NCBI GenBank assembly: GCA_018814305.1
Contig: JAHJAA010000006.1
Span: 1-64,000, forward strand
Source of the DNA: Pseudomonadota bacterium
Lineage (GTDB): Bacteria > Desulfobacterota > Desulfobulbia > Desulfobulbales > JAGXFP01
DNA: 64,000 nucleotides
Direction of reading: 5' to 3'
The translations under genes and the position numbers were made by a program. Below are positions 17,170-26,908 of this stretch, piece by piece (positions within the stretch are counted from its first letter, which is position 1; each line of letters starts with the position of its first letter). The notes under the pieces were generated by a model. It did not search any database and was not told where the DNA came from. It saw only the letters and a program-made list of their open reading frames with translations.

Positions 17170-19781
17170 TGCAATTCGAAAAGCTTACCAATAAATCACA
17201 GACGGCCTTGCAGGAGGCCCAAGTTGTTGCCGCCAATCAAGGACATCAGGAGATCCGGGAGGAACATCTGTTACTGGCGATGTTGAAACAACCTGAAGGG
17301 GTGGTTATTCCGGTTCTCCAAAAGATCGGGATTGCTCCGGACCAATTGCTCTCCGAGATTGATACCCTTTTAAAGGGAATTCCCCAAGTGAGTGGCAGCG
17401 GTTTCGGGCAGGTGGTGGTCTCCGCAGGTCTGCGGAAGGTGTTTGACGGTGCCGAAAAAGTCGCGGCCGGAATGCAGGATGAATATGTGAGTCTTGAACA
17501 TATCTTTTTGGCCATGCTCGAAGAGGAGGGAACTCCCCTGGGCAAAGTGTTCAAGAAAATCGGGATTGACCATTCGGCATTTTTGAAGGCCCTGGCTGGG
17601 GTCCGTGGTAATCAGCGGGTAACCGATCAGGACCCCGAAGCGAAGTATCAGGCTCTGGAAAAATATGCCCGGAATCTGACCGCCGAGGCCCGTCAGGGGA
17701 AGCTCGATCCGGTGATCGGCCGGGATGAGGAGGTTCGGCGGGTTATTCAGGTTCTCTCCCGGCGGACGAAAAATAATCCCGTCTTAATCGGTGAACCCGG
17801 CGTTGGCAAAACTGCCATCGTTGAAGGTCTGGCTCAGAGGATAGTCAACGGGGATATCCCCGAGACCCTGCGTAACAAGCAGGTTCTTTCTTTGGATCTC
17901 GGGGCGTTGGTCGCCGGGGCCAAATATCGAGGGGAGTTTGAGGATAGACTGAAGGCCGTCTTGAAGGAGGTCCAGAGAAGACAGGGCGAAGTCATCCTCT
18001 TTATCGATGAAATTCATACCCTGGTTGGGGCTGGGGCGGCAGAAGGAAGTATGGATGCCTCCAATATGTTGAAGCCGGCTTTGGCCCGGGGGGAGTTACA
18101 TTGTGTCGGAGCCACGACCTTAAATGAGTATCGTAAATATATTGAAAAGGATGCCGCCCTGGAGCGCCGGTTTCAGCAGGTGTTGATCCGGGAACCGTCG
18201 GTGGAAGATACCATTGCCATTCTTCGTGGGATCAAAGAAAAATATGAGGTGCATCACGGGGTTCGGATTCAGGATGCTGCTACTGTGGCGGCGGCTACCC
18301 TGTCCAACCGTTATATCACCGATCGTTTTTTGCCCGATAAGGCCATTGATCTGATCGATGAAGCGGCATCCCGGCTAAGGATCGAGATCGACAGTATGCC
18401 CACTGAGATTGATGTGGTTGATCGGCAACGGATTAAACTCGAAATCGAACGGGAAGCCTTGAAGAAGGAAAAAGATACCCTTTCTCGGGAACGGTTGGCC
18501 AAGGTGGAAGAAGAACTGGCCAATCTCAATGAGACCCTCCAGGGCATGAAGGGCCACTGGCAGTTGGAAAAGGAGATTATTGGCAAGATCCGTCAAATCA
18601 AAGCGGAACTTGATGAGTTGAAAATTGAGGAGCAGCAGGCCCTGCGGACTGGAAATTTTGCCCGGGCCGGAGAATTGACCCATGGTCGGGGGCCTGAGCT
18701 TGAGGCGAAATTACAGGCCGAAAGTGAGCATTTGAACGAAATTCAGCGGGACCGGAAGATGCTGAAAGAAGAGGTCGGCGAGGAGGATATCGCTGGGGTT
18801 GTTGCCAAATGGACCGGGATCCCGGTTGATCATCTGCTGGCTGGGGAGCGGGAAAAACTGATCATGGCCGAGCAGGTTCTGGCCGGTCGGGTTATCGGCC
18901 AGGAAGAGGCTATTGGGGCGGTGGCCCGCGCGGTCCGCCGGTCCCGGGCCGGGCTCCAGGATCCCAATCGTCCATTGGGATCTTTCATCTTTCTCGGCCC
19001 GACCGGGGTCGGTAAGACGGAATTGGCCCGCGCCTTGGCTGTCTTTCTATTCAACAGTGAAAATGCCATGATCCGGCTCGATATGTCCGAGTATATGGAA
19101 AAGCATTCCGTTTCCCGATTAATTGGAGCCCCCCCTGGGTATGTGGGATATGATGAGGGCGGTTATCTTACCGAGGCAGTCAGGCGGCGTCCCTATTCCG
19201 TGATTCTCTTCGACGAGATCGAAAAGGCCCATCCCGATGTATTCAATGTCCTGCTGCAGATTCTCGATGATGGCCGAATGACCGATGGTCAGGGCCGGAC
19301 GGTTGATTTTAAGAATACTATTTTGATCATGACCTCTAATCTGGGGAGTCAGATGATCATGGAATTGGGCGAAGAAAAGCGACAGGAGGCCAGGCAGCGG
19401 GTCGACGAGATTCTGCACCATCATTTTAAACCGGAATTTTTAAACAGGATTGATGAAACCATCATCTTCCATGCCTTGAATCGAGAACAGTTGGGTCGGA
19501 TCGTCGATCTGCAGCTTGATTTACTCAAGACCCGGTTGGCCGGGCAGAAGTTTGCCCTCGATCTTGACAACCCGGCCCGTGAGTATCTTGCCGAAGTCGG
19601 TTTTGATCCGTCCTTCGGGGCCAGGCCGTTGAAACGGGCCATCCAGCGGCATCTTCTGGATCCACTGGCTCTAAAGATACTCGACGGAAATCTGGTTGAG
19701 GGTGACCATATCATGGTTCAACGGGGGGATGAAGGATTGGAATTTCGAAAATCTTTAGTTTCAAAGGGGAAGGAACTCTGA
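17169..19781 (+). CDS. clpB: ClpB disaggregase (Hsp100)
   Basis: 870 residues from the ATG at 17169, giving the usual ClpB N-terminus MQFEKLT; the TTG start at 17151 in the track is rejected. An N-domain (1-145), NBD1 with Walker [16 protein letters not shown], a long coiled-coil middle domain (about 400-525) and NBD2 with [15 protein letters not shown] and sensor motifs are all present and the length is normal. It unfolds and rescues aggregated proteins with DnaK. The stop codon overlaps the next start (TGATG), so the downstream small redox protein is probably co-translated. Confidence 0.96.
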   Translation: MQFEKLTNKSQTALQEAQVVAANQGHQEIREEHLLLAMLKQPEGVVIPVLQKIGIAPDQLLSEIDTLLKGIPQVSGSGFGQVVVSAGLRKVFDGAEKVAAGMQDEYVSLEHIFLAMLEEEGTPLGKVFKKIGIDHSAFLKALAGVRGNQRVTDQDPEAKYQALEKYARNLTAEARQGKLDPVIGRDEEVRRVIQVLSRRTKNNPVLIGEPGVGKTAIVEGLAQRIVNGDIPETLRNKQVLSLDLGALVAGAKYRGEFEDRLKAVLKEVQRRQGEVILFIDEIHTLVGAGAAEGSMDASNMLKPALARGELHCVGATTLNEYRKYIEKDAALERRFQQVLIREPSVEDTIAILRGIKEKYEVHHGVRIQDAATVAAATLSNRYITDRFLPDKAIDLIDEAASRLRIEIDSMPTEIDVVDRQRIKLEIEREALKKEKDTLSRERLAKVEEELANLNETLQGMKGHWQLEKEIIGKIRQIKAELDELKIEEQQALRTGNFARAGELTHGRGPELEAKLQAESEHLNEIQRDRKMLKEEVGEEDIAGVVAKWTGIPVDHLLAGEREKLIMAEQVLAGRVIGQEEAIGAVARAVRRSRAGLQDPNRPLGSFIFLGPTGVGKTELARALAVFLFNSENAMIRLDMSEYMEKHSVSRLIGAPPGYVGYDEGGYLTEAVRRRPYSVILFDEIEKAHPDVFNVLLQILDDGRMTDGQGRTVDFKNTILIMTSNLGSQMIMELGEEKRQEARQRVDEILHHHFKPEFLNRIDETIIFHALNREQLGRIVDLQLDLLKTRLAGQKFALDLDNPAREYLAEVGFDPSFGARPLKRAIQRHLLDPLALKILDGNLVEGDHIMVQRGDEGLEFRKSLVSKGKEL

Positions 19782-20383
19782 TGGCCCTTAAAGCCGTTGA
19801 ACGGCTCGCCTCGGTTGACCGCAATGGCCAAGCGACCTCCTCCCCAACGAATCTTGCCGAACTGGCTGGGAAGCGGGCCCGGAATTTTTTCGAGGCCCAT
19901 CACCTGAGTTGTTCTGAAGCGGCTCTTCTGGTTATCAATGAGGGCTTTGGAGGTGGATTGAGTCCTGATCAGGCCATTGCCATGGGCAGCGGTTTCGGGG
20001 GTGGAATCGGTAATTCCGGTTGTGTCTGTGGCGCATTGTCCGGGGCGGTCATGGGCATGGGGTTATTGGTCGGCCCCCGGGGGCCTTTTGCCCTTGAAAA
20101 GAAAGAATTTCGGAAAGGAGTGGGACACTTCCATGACCAATTTCAGCAACAATCTGGAGCGGTATGTTGCAGAAATTTGATCGCTGATTTTCGTAAGGGA
20201 AGTCGGGCTAGGAAAAATTTCTGTGCAGATCTTACCGAAGGGGCGGTGCGGGATGCGGTTGCCTATTGCCTAGAGAAAAGACCGGAAATATCCCGGCAGG
20301 CCCATCTGGAATTCCTTGCTGGTCGCGATTCTCGGTTGTCTCTGCTGGTTGGGAAGTTGTTTCGGCCCCCCTTTGCCGGTTGA
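19781..20383 (+). CDS. C_GCAxxG_C_C family redox-type protein
   Basis: 200 residues. The conserved pattern of this family is clear: CSEAAL (about residue 46), GFGGGIGNSGCVCGALSGAVMGMG (about 83-107), then CC and a further C in the second half. The family is thought to be redox-related, possibly binding a metal cluster through the cysteines, but has no settled function. The start ATG overlaps the clpB stop, and GGGGAAGGAACT upstream serves as ribosome binding site. Coupling to clpB may link it to stress response; that is inference. Confidence 0.8.
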   Translation: MALKAVERLASVDRNGQATSSPTNLAELAGKRARNFFEAHHLSCSEAALLVINEGFGGGLSPDQAIAMGSGFGGGIGNSGCVCGALSGAVMGMGLLVGPRGPFALEKKEFRKGVGHFHDQFQQQSGAVCCRNLIADFRKGSRARKNFCADLTEGAVRDAVAYCLEKRPEISRQAHLEFLAGRDSRLSLLVGKLFRPPFAG

Positions 20384-20538
20384 TCGTATTTACTTCCGTG
20401 CCCGATAGCTTTTATTTAAAAATAATGGTAAATGAATTTTTTTATTGAAATTAAAGTGTTAAAAGATATTTTTAACAAATGGTGTAGTAAATGAGTCCTT
20501 CTTCATTTTTTGTATTTCCTTAGGGTTGGTACCATGTA

Positions 20539-21021
20539 ATGAACGCAATTATGGAAACTGCACAAAAGGTTTTTGTCAACCAGGATGGAATTGCGGTCAT
20601 TAAGTGTCCGGTTTGTGAAGGGGTGAAAACAACCAAGGTTGATACCTTCAAGGGCACCAGGCATGTGGTCCGGGTGAAGTGTACCTGCCAGGAGACTTTC
20701 ATGGTCAACCTGGAATTCCGTAAGGCCTACCGTAAGGAAATTAAACTGTCCGGGGACTACGCTCATCTCCCCCATAAAAGGCCGCGGGGGAAAATGCTCG
20801 TGGTGAACATCTCGAAAACCGGAATCGGGGCCCAGATTTCCGGGGCCCACAGCATCAAGGAAGGGCATGAGCTCCAGATGACGTTTAATCTTGATGACCG
20901 GCATCACTCATTGATCGATAAGAAAGTTGTAGTCCGTTTGGTGCGTAAAAGTTATGTCGGTTGCGAATTTATCGAACCAACGTCCCATGATCGGGCTCTT
21001 GGTTTCTATCTCATGGTCTGA
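20539..21021 (+). CDS. PilZ-domain protein with N-terminal cysteine pair module
   Basis: 160 residues. The N-terminal third has CPVC and CTC, probably a zinc-ribbon-like fold. The rest is a PilZ domain with the c-di-GMP-binding arginine motif RKAYR and the second motif NISKTG (N/DxSxxG). It is a likely c-di-GMP effector. An in-frame ATG at 20551 is an alternative start; neither has a strong ribosome binding site. It stands alone and converges with asnS. Confidence 0.8.
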   Translation: MNAIMETAQKVFVNQDGIAVIKCPVCEGVKTTKVDTFKGTRHVVRVKCTCQETFMVNLEFRKAYRKEIKLSGDYAHLPHKRPRGKMLVVNISKTGIGAQISGAHSIKEGHELQMTFNLDDRHHSLIDKKVVVRLVRKSYVGCEFIEPTSHDRALGFYLMV

Positions 21022-21091
21022 CCGATTTTTACGATTTGTTCTTGTTCTGCCTCCATAAACTTGCCCTATCTCTCCTTTCATTCCAATTAAC

Positions 21092-22459
21092 TTAAAGATC
21101 AGCATGTCCCGGGGTCCGGGGGAAGGGAATTACGTCCCGGATATTGGTCATGCCGGTGATATACTGTACCATCCGCTCGAATCCCAGGCCGAAACCGGCG
21201 TGGGGGACCGTGCCATAGCGCCGGAGGTCGATATACCACTGGTACTGGTCTGGGTCGATGCCGGTGGCAAGCATCCTTTTCAGGAGGATATCTTCTCGTT
21301 CCTCACGCTGGCTGCCGCCGATGATTTCTCCGATGGTTGGAAACAGGATATCCATAGCGGCCACTGTCTTTTTGTCATTATTTACTCTCATGTAGAATGG
21401 TTTGATGGCGGAGGGGTAGTCGGTAACCACAACCGGGGATTTCATGATCACGTCGGTGAGGAATTTTTCGTGCTCCGACTGCAGGTCCGTCCCCCAGGAA
21501 ACCGGATATTCGAAGTTCTGTTTTGATTTGGCGAGCAGGGCAACTGCCTCGGTATAGCTGATGCGGGTGAAGGATCGGTCAAGAACTCCTTCCAGTCGGG
21601 TAATGAGACCCGGGGCAATGAAACGGTCAAAGAGCTCGAGATCATCGGGGCAGTTTTTGAGCGTGGATTTGATCAGATATTTAAGAAAATCTGTGGCCAG
21701 GGCTATATCGCCGTCCAGGTCGCAGAAGGCCATCTCGGGTTCAATCATCCAGAATTCGGCCAGATGTCTGCTGGTGTTGGAATTTTCGGCTCTGAAGGTG
21801 GGGCCGAAGGTGTAGACTTTGCCAAGAGCCAGGGCATAGGCCTCAGCTTGGAGTTGGCCGCTCACGGTCAGGCCTGCCGGATTTCCGAAAAAGTCACGGG
21901 GGGGAGTTTGGTCAGGGCTCCCTTTCTTGGGTGTGGTGGTGACGGCAAACATTTCACCGGCGCCCTCGCAATCACTGGTGGTGATAATCGGGGTATGAAC
22001 CAGAAAAAAATTATTATCCTGGAAGTATTGGTGGACCGCAAAAGACAGATGACTGCGGATGCGCATGACTGCCCCCAGGCTGTTGGTTCTGGGGCGAAGA
22101 TGACTGATCTCCCGTAAAAACTCAAAGGAGTGCCGTTTCTTCTGCAAGGGATAGCTGTCGGCTGGGGCCCAGCCGATCACCTCAAGGGTCTCGGCCTGAA
22201 GCTCAACCGTTTGCCCCTTGGCCGGCGAGGAGGTGACTTGACCTGTGACTCGAACGGAGCATCCGGTGGTAAGTCGGCTAACCTGGGTATCATAGTTGGG
22301 GAGAGCCCTGGCGGCGATAACTTGCAAATTTTTCAGGCAAGAGCCATCGTTGATTTCGAGGAATGAAAAATCCTTGCTGTCACGCTTGGTTCGGATCCAG
22401 CCGGAAATTATTGTTTGACCACCGATTTGCGGTTCGGTGAGGATTAATTTAATATCCAT
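21092..22459 (-). CDS. asnS: Asparaginyl-tRNA synthetase
   Basis: 455 residues, a class IIb synthetase. An N-terminal OB-fold anticodon-binding domain (about 15-105; ISGWIRTKRDSKDFSFLEINDGS) is followed by the catalytic core with motif 2 (GPTFRAENSNTSRHLAEFWMIEPEMAF) and motif 3 (GFGLGFERMVQYITGM). The wording of motif 2 and the C-terminal RDVIPFPRTPG favour AsnS over AspRS. AAAGGAAC precedes the start. Divergent from the hydrolase gene at 22538. Confidence 0.95.
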   Translation of the reverse strand: MDIKLILTEPQIGGQTIISGWIRTKRDSKDFSFLEINDGSCLKNLQVIAARALPNYDTQVSRLTTGCSVRVTGQVTSSPAKGQTVELQAETLEVIGWAPADSYPLQKKRHSFEFLREISHLRPRTNSLGAVMRIRSHLSFAVHQYFQDNNFFLVHTPIITTSDCEGAGEMFAVTTTPKKGSPDQTPPRDFFGNPAGLTVSGQLQAEAYALALGKVYTFGPTFRAENSNTSRHLAEFWMIEPEMAFCDLDGDIALATDFLKYLIKSTLKNCPDDLELFDRFIAPGLITRLEGVLDRSFTRISYTEAVALLAKSKQNFEYPVSWGTDLQSEHEKFLTDVIMKSPVVVTDYPSAIKPFYMRVNNDKKTVAAMDILFPTIGEIIGGSQREEREDILLKRMLATGIDPDQYQWYIDLRRYGTVPHAGFGLGFERMVQYITGMTNIRDVIPFPRTPGHADL

Positions 22460-22537
22460 ATGATGTTCCTTTTACGAGTCATTGGAGACACAGAGGTTGG
22501 TTTAAACAGAGTAACATCATACGAATGAGGCTAAAAA

Positions 22538-23098
22538 ATGAAAAGCAATCAATTTATTCAACCCGATAATACCGCATTATTGGTTGTTGATATCCAGGAA
22601 AGGTTGATGCGGGTTATTCATGATCGGGAAATGGTTGCAAAAAATGCGGCGTTACTTATCAAGACGGCCAGTGTGTTAAAGCTTCCCCAGCTGGCCACGA
22701 CCCAGTATGCCGAAAAGATCGGCCCTCTTATCCCCGAGGTTTTGGCCGAACTCGGTCCTATTCCAGTGGATGATAAATTGGAATTTAATGCCCTGGCCAA
22801 CCCGGCTATTGGCCAACGGATAAAATCCTTGCCGAGTAGTGTGGATACCCTGGTTATCTGTGGGGTGGAGACCCACATCTGCATCTATCAGACCGTGGTT
22901 GGAGCTCTGTCCATGGGATATGACGTCCGAGTGGTGGCCGATGCGGTTTCTTCTCGAGATAAGCGCAACAGGAAGATAGGGCTTGCTCGGATTCGAGAAG
23001 TGGGCGCAGTGATCGTCAGTACCGAAATGATCATCTATGAACTCCTTGGTCGGGCTGGGACTCCCCACTTTAAAGCATTATTGCCCTTTATGAAATGA
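22538..23098 (+). CDS. Isochorismatase-family hydrolase
   Basis: 186 residues. The catalytic triad of the cysteine hydrolase superfamily is visible: Asp in LLVVDIQERL, Lys in VDDKLEFNAL and Cys in CGVETHICIYQT. The length and start match single-domain members such as YcaC-like proteins. The substrate cannot be told from sequence. No related pathway genes flank it. Confidence 0.85.
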   Translation: MKSNQFIQPDNTALLVVDIQERLMRVIHDREMVAKNAALLIKTASVLKLPQLATTQYAEKIGPLIPEVLAELGPIPVDDKLEFNALANPAIGQRIKSLPSSVDTLVICGVETHICIYQTVVGALSMGYDVRVVADAVSSRDKRNRKIGLARIREVGAVIVSTEMIIYELLGRAGTPHFKALLPFMK

Positions 23099-23512
23099 TT
23101 TTTGCAGATCATCATCAGCACTCCATAACGCACTTGTTCCTTTGCTGGTGATCGAAAATGAGGAAAATCCGTAACTAACCAGCTTAATGCTGAAAATGAA
23201 CAAAAACCACCGAAATGTAACTGTTTAGATGTGCTACAGATGTGTCCGGTTCGGCTTTTTAGCTATACATGGGTATGCTGGAAGGCCGAATCGGACGCAG
23301 ATGGAGTGCAGCTGAATAGTTATGAAAATCCTTCAGTTCATCCTTGCCATTTATTGAAGGCTGTGTGCTATACTTGGGAGAATGGAAGGATCTCATTATT
23401 AGTTGAGCCTTTTGCAATAGGGCTAATGTCATAACTCATTTTCATCATGATATGGCATTCGGAAGATCATTCAATATCAATGTTTCCCAGGAACCCTTGG
23501 AAGGAGATGTTA
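23099..23512. other. Intergenic region with hairpin and 23-base repeat
   Basis: No gene is called. A 23-base sequence at 23206-23228 recurs with two mismatches at 39378-39400. Just after it, 23244-23255 and 23285-23296 form a 12-base inverted repeat (GTCCGGTTCGGC with GCCGAATCGGAC, 11 of 12 pairing) whose inside also pairs partly. Either structure could belong to a dispersed intergenic repeat. Confidence 0.5.
23206..23228. repeat. 23-base dispersed repeat, copy 1
   Basis: Reads ACCACCGAAATGTAACTGTT plus TAG. The second copy at 39378-39400 differs at two positions. Both are intergenic. The similarity does not clearly extend beyond this core. Confidence 0.5.
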
Positions 23513-23902
23513 ATGAGTAGCACCAACCCTGACGACTTTCAGGAAAAAAGGCGTTATGAGCGAATTCAGAAAAGTTTTGTAATGCGTTATCGGGTCTTAC
23601 CCGGCAATGATATTAACTTTAAGCAACCCCTCCGTGATGGAAGTTTGTGTGATATCGGTGGCGGGGGCCTTCGATTTCTCGCTGATCAGGATGTGAAAAA
23701 GAATGATCAACTTGTGATAGAGCTTGAGTTTTCCGGGTGGTGTGTCGATGGGAAAGAATGGATTTCCACAGGTCAAGCATCGGACCATGGGCGTCTTACG
23801 GTTCTGGGCCGGGTTATGTGGGTTTCCGCCAGTGCGCTTGATCAGGTATTGATCGAAGTTGGGGTTCTTTTTATAGGCAGTGTCCAACGGGGGCCAAAAT
23901 AA
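23513..23902 (+). CDS. PilZ-domain protein
   Basis: 129 residues from the ATG at 23513, which has AAGGAG six bases before it; the track's start at 23447 has no such site. The PilZ signature is RRYER (RxxxR) near the N-terminus followed by CDIGGGGLRF, the variant of the DxSxxG motif common in delta-type proteobacteria. It is probably a c-di-GMP receptor. The CheZ-like gene begins 68 bases downstream on the same strand, so the two may form an operon linking c-di-GMP and chemotaxis-type signalling. Confidence 0.82.
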   Translation: MSSTNPDDFQEKRRYERIQKSFVMRYRVLPGNDINFKQPLRDGSLCDIGGGGLRFLADQDVKKNDQLVIELEFSGWCVDGKEWISTGQASDHGRLTVLGRVMWVSASALDQVLIEVGVLFIGSVQRGPK

Positions 23903-23969
23903 ATGATGTTGAAAAAAAATTCCTTTGAGGGTTTTCGCAGAGGGCCACGTGAGTCAGGGGGAGCTTGAT

Positions 23970-25526
23970 ATGACTGATAAGAAACCTGAAATACATTTGG
24001 AACTCTGCAGTGGTTCCTTTCGGATACCGACCGAAGATGCCATCCTGAATATCAAGGTTGTGGCGAGTGAGGAAAGTTCCGCCACCAGGGTTGTGGAAAG
24101 AATAGTTGAGAAAGAGCGGTCCTCCGAATCGTCTTCCGATGCTCGTGTCGTTCCCGCTGAAGTTTTGAACGGGGAGGGCGACCAGTACTATGAAAGAATT
24201 TCCAAGGATATCTATAACGAAATCGGAAATCTGGCCAAGAGTCTCAGTTCTACCTTGACCGAGATCCCTGCCGAGGATCGGCGGGCGAAAAGGGCTGAGC
24301 TCAATGAGGCCGGGGAGAAGATAGAAAGCGCTAAGAACCAACTGAAGGAAATAGTCGACATCACGGAAAAGGCAACCATGGAGATTTTGGACCAGGTTGA
24401 AAAAGTTCAATCCCAAACCGGAGACGTGAAGGAGCTTTTATCTTCCTTGAAGGATCATAATGCTTTCAAGGTTAAATCTGAGGATGGGGCAGCATCTCCC
24501 GGGAAAAGTGACCTTATTGACGAAATTGCTGCACTGCGCACAGAGGTGGAAGAGGCCTCTGCGATGGCAGAAGAAATGGCCAGAGCAAGTGTCCCAGATG
24601 AGATCATTGAAGTGTCACCGGCTCCAGCTGTTGACCCTGTTGGGCAACGACGATTTCAATTCGATCTGGATGTGGTTTTTCAAACCATGTACGAGTTATG
24701 CACAAATGAGACGGTTAAGGAGCACCTTACCCGGGCCCGGAAGGAAGCCTCAACGCTCTTTGATTATCAGGTGTTTGTTGCCGACATCAGTGATCAGGTT
24801 AATGGTCTGGAAGCGGACGCGGACAATTTCATGCAAGTGCCCTTGAGCAGTATTTTAGGGCCCTTACGTCTGGCCTGTTCAGACAAAAGTTTTCAGAACT
24901 TGATGAAGAATATGGATGCCAATCAGGCCTCCATCTTTCTCGATAGTAGTCTACCCCTAGAGGTGCCGGAGATTGTTCTTGCCCAGAGTGCCGAACCTCA
25001 AACGGAGGCCGAACCTCCTACTGTTACTTTGGTTGACCCGAGGCTAGGTGCGTTGGCCGAATTATTGGCGGGGCTGAGTCCTCGCCTGGATGGTCTGACC
25101 GATAAGGCGGAACGTTTTAGTGAATCGGATCCGACCATCGGGCAGCGAATGACCCTCGAAGAACAGCGGGATATTTTCAAACAGATCGAACAAGCTTTTG
25201 AGGTGATCAGTGCCATTACAGTGGACAGTTCGAAGATTACTGAGGTTTTAAGCTTTCAAGACCTCTCTGGTCAGCAGATCATGAAGATTATTAAGCTCCT
25301 GTCTGATTTTCAGGTGCAACTGCTGGCCTTGGTGGTCTCCTTTGGTTCCCAGTTGAAAAATAAGGAGACCAATACCACAATTTCACCAGAAGAAAGTAAG
25401 CGGTTGGCCCAGGGTGATGTTGACCGATATCTCAGTAGTATTTCGGGGCCGGTTGTCGGTGAAGGAAGTGAAGGTATGCTTGATCAGCAGGCGGTGAACT
25501 CAATGCTTGAAGAGATGGGATTTTAA
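23970..25526 (+). CDS. Expanded CheZ-like phosphatase with interrupted CheZ domain
   Basis: 518 residues from the ATG at 23970 (GGGGGAG before it). Residues about 80-160 (YYERISKDIYNEIGNLAKSL and the following long helices) resemble the first half of the CheZ helical hairpin. The second half, with the catalytic-type motif FQDLSGQQIMKIIKLL, appears only near residue 430. The C-terminal end DQQAVNSMLEEMGF resembles the CheZ tail peptide that binds CheY-P. Between the halves lie about 250 residues including a helical domain (about 230-330) I cannot name. Likely a cytoplasmic phosphatase for a receiver protein. CheZ of E. coli has 214 residues. Confidence 0.68.
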   Translation: MTDKKPEIHLELCSGSFRIPTEDAILNIKVVASEESSATRVVERIVEKERSSESSSDARVVPAEVLNGEGDQYYERISKDIYNEIGNLAKSLSSTLTEIPAEDRRAKRAELNEAGEKIESAKNQLKEIVDITEKATMEILDQVEKVQSQTGDVKELLSSLKDHNAFKVKSEDGAASPGKSDLIDEIAALRTEVEEASAMAEEMARASVPDEIIEVSPAPAVDPVGQRRFQFDLDVVFQTMYELCTNETVKEHLTRARKEASTLFDYQVFVADISDQVNGLEADADNFMQVPLSSILGPLRLACSDKSFQNLMKNMDANQASIFLDSSLPLEVPEIVLAQSAEPQTEAEPPTVTLVDPRLGALAELLAGLSPRLDGLTDKAERFSESDPTIGQRMTLEEQRDIFKQIEQAFEVISAITVDSSKITEVLSFQDLSGQQIMKIIKLLSDFQVQLLALVVSFGSQLKNKETNTTISPEESKRLAQGDVDRYLSSISGPVVGEGSEGMLDQQAVNSMLEEMGF

Positions 25527-25616
25527 TGAGCCGGAGTCAGGATCCTGTCTGGATAACCGGTTGAGGGCGCAGGAAATAAGAGTGCATGGGTGATTTGCCT
25601 GGGGCAGAATAAAAAA

Positions 25617-25640
25617 AAGGCTGGTCGTGAGACCAGCCTT
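25617..25640. terminator. Bidirectional terminator between the CheZ-like gene and tRNA-Cys
   Basis: A perfect ten-base stem AAGGCTGGTC/GACCAGCCTT with loop GTGA. On the minus strand it is followed by an eight-T tract (A run at 25611-25618), fitting the tRNA transcript. On the plus strand it is followed by TTGTTATTT, fitting the CheZ-like gene. Confidence 0.88.
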
Positions 25641-25650
25641 TTGTTATTTC

Positions 25651-25726
25651 TGGAGGCGACGAGCGGAGTCGAACCGCTGAATAAAGGTTTTGCAGACCTC
25701 TGCCTTAGCCACTTGGCTACGTCGCC
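25651..25726 (-). tRNA. tRNA-Cys (anticodon GCA)
   Basis: The minus strand folds into a 76-base cloverleaf. The acceptor stem GGCGACG pairs with CGTCGCC, the anticodon loop is CTGCAAA (GCA, cysteine), the T-loop is TTCGACTC, the discriminator base is U73 as expected for tRNA-Cys, and CCA is encoded. A weak promoter (TTGTCA, 17 bases, TTTAAA) lies just upstream at 25740-25768. Confidence 0.96.
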
Positions 25727-25739
25727 TTTAGCGGGTCAA

Positions 25740-25768
25740 TTTAAAACATAGTTTAGTGGTTTTGACAA
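25740..25768 (-). promoter_or_regulatory. Possible promoter of tRNA-Cys
   Basis: On the minus strand TTGTCA (25763-25768) and TTTAAA (25740-25745) are 17 bases apart, about 14 bases before the tRNA 5' end. The -10 box is weak. Confidence 0.35.
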
Positions 25769-25889
25769 GAGGAAAATTCAGCCGCCCGCAGCACGGTTGG
25801 CGAGGTTTGGCCCCAGGGCCGAATTCATCACCACCTGATCAAATGATTTCTCAAAAGTGGCGACGTTAAAAGCAACGAAGGGACATTTC

Positions 25890-26636
25890 ATGACATACGT
25901 CATTTCTCTTACCCGTAATAATCAGGACGCTTTACTGCTTCTACAGAACAGACTTGGGTACAACTTTGTGAAACCTGAGCTTCTTCAATTGGCCTTGATT
26001 CATCGTTCCTATGCCTTTGAGCAGGGTGGACGGTTGGATCGTGACAATGAGCGTATGGAATTTCTTGGTGATGCAGTTCTTGACCTCACGGTGGGAAATG
26101 CCTTGTTTCAGCTCTATCCGGAGATGCCGGAAGGAGAGATGACCAAATTACGAGCCTTGTTGGTCAAGGAGAGCCATTTGGCCCGGATGGCGGTTGAGGT
26201 GGATCTGGGAAGCGCCCTTTTTCTGGGGAGGGGTGAGGAAGGTTCTCTGGGTCGGCAAAAATCGTCGATTCTGTCCTGCGCTTACGAGGCGGTTATCGGG
26301 GCCATTTTTCTTGATGGTGGCTATGGGGCCGCGGAACAATTTGTTACCAGCCATTTCACTCCCCATTTTGATCCTTTGAAAGAAAAAATTCATCTGGCTG
26401 ATGCCAAGAGTCGATTGCAGGAATTGACCCAGGAGCAATTCAGTGAGGCACCGGTTTATGTGCTAGAGAAAGAAGAGGGGCCCGACCATGAGAAGATCTT
26501 TACGGTTTCGGTTCAATTTAGAGGGGCCGTCCTTGCCCATGGCCGAGCCATGAGTAAGAAGGTTGCTGAGCAGCTTGCCGCTGCCGAGGCCCTGAAAAGA
26601 ATCGAGGGGAAGAATTTGACCGAGATTTTTGGCTGA
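25890..26636 (+). CDS. rnc: Ribonuclease III
   Basis: 248 residues from the ATG at 25890 with AAGGGA before it; the GTG at 25857 in the track would add a poor 11-residue extension. The RNase III signature ERMEFLGDAVLDL with the catalytic carboxylates is followed by a C-terminal double-stranded RNA-binding domain (SRLQELTQEQ ... SKKVAEQLAAAEAL). It processes rRNA precursors and double-stranded RNA. A MITE-like element separates it from the radical SAM gene. Confidence 0.95.
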   Translation: MTYVISLTRNNQDALLLLQNRLGYNFVKPELLQLALIHRSYAFEQGGRLDRDNERMEFLGDAVLDLTVGNALFQLYPEMPEGEMTKLRALLVKESHLARMAVEVDLGSALFLGRGEEGSLGRQKSSILSCAYEAVIGAIFLDGGYGAAEQFVTSHFTPHFDPLKEKIHLADAKSRLQELTQEQFSEAPVYVLEKEEGPDHEKIFTVSVQFRGAVLAHGRAMSKKVAEQLAAAEALKRIEGKNLTEIFG

Positions 26637-26725
26637 CCGGAGGTGTACCTGGATGCGCAGCACAAGCCACTGTGCCGTTTTAAGCAGAGATTTATGGGAA
26701 AGATTGTTCCCAAATGGAAAAGAAC

Positions 26726-26894
26726 TAGTGTTTGTCCATAAATGGTCTTTTCGGCCACCCTCGGCGTTATGCTCAAAAAATAATGCTCGGAATATCAAAC
26801 ATATGCCTGCGCTTATTTTTTCCACATGCCTCGGAGTCTCTCGGATTAGCTTACCTGATCTTGTCCAGAAATCTTCATTTATGGACAGACACTA
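26726..26894. mobile_element. MITE-like element, copy 2 (TIR TAGTGTTTGTCCATAAATG)
   Basis: About 169 bases between 19-base terminal inverted repeats (26726-26744 and 26876-26894, 18 of 19 matching). The direct repeat AACTA at 26723-26727 and 26894-26898 may be the target-site duplication. The inside carries an imperfect hairpin with AAAAAATAATGCTCGGAATAT and its partner. It encodes nothing; the 88-codon track ORF crossing it is rejected. Termini and layout resemble the element at 16444-16589. Confidence 0.75.
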
Positions 26895-26908
26895 ACTAGA
26901 ATCATCGA

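Noticed and set aside
26629-26895. 88-codon ORF after rnc
   Set aside because: Most of it is the MITE-like element, including both terminal repeats.
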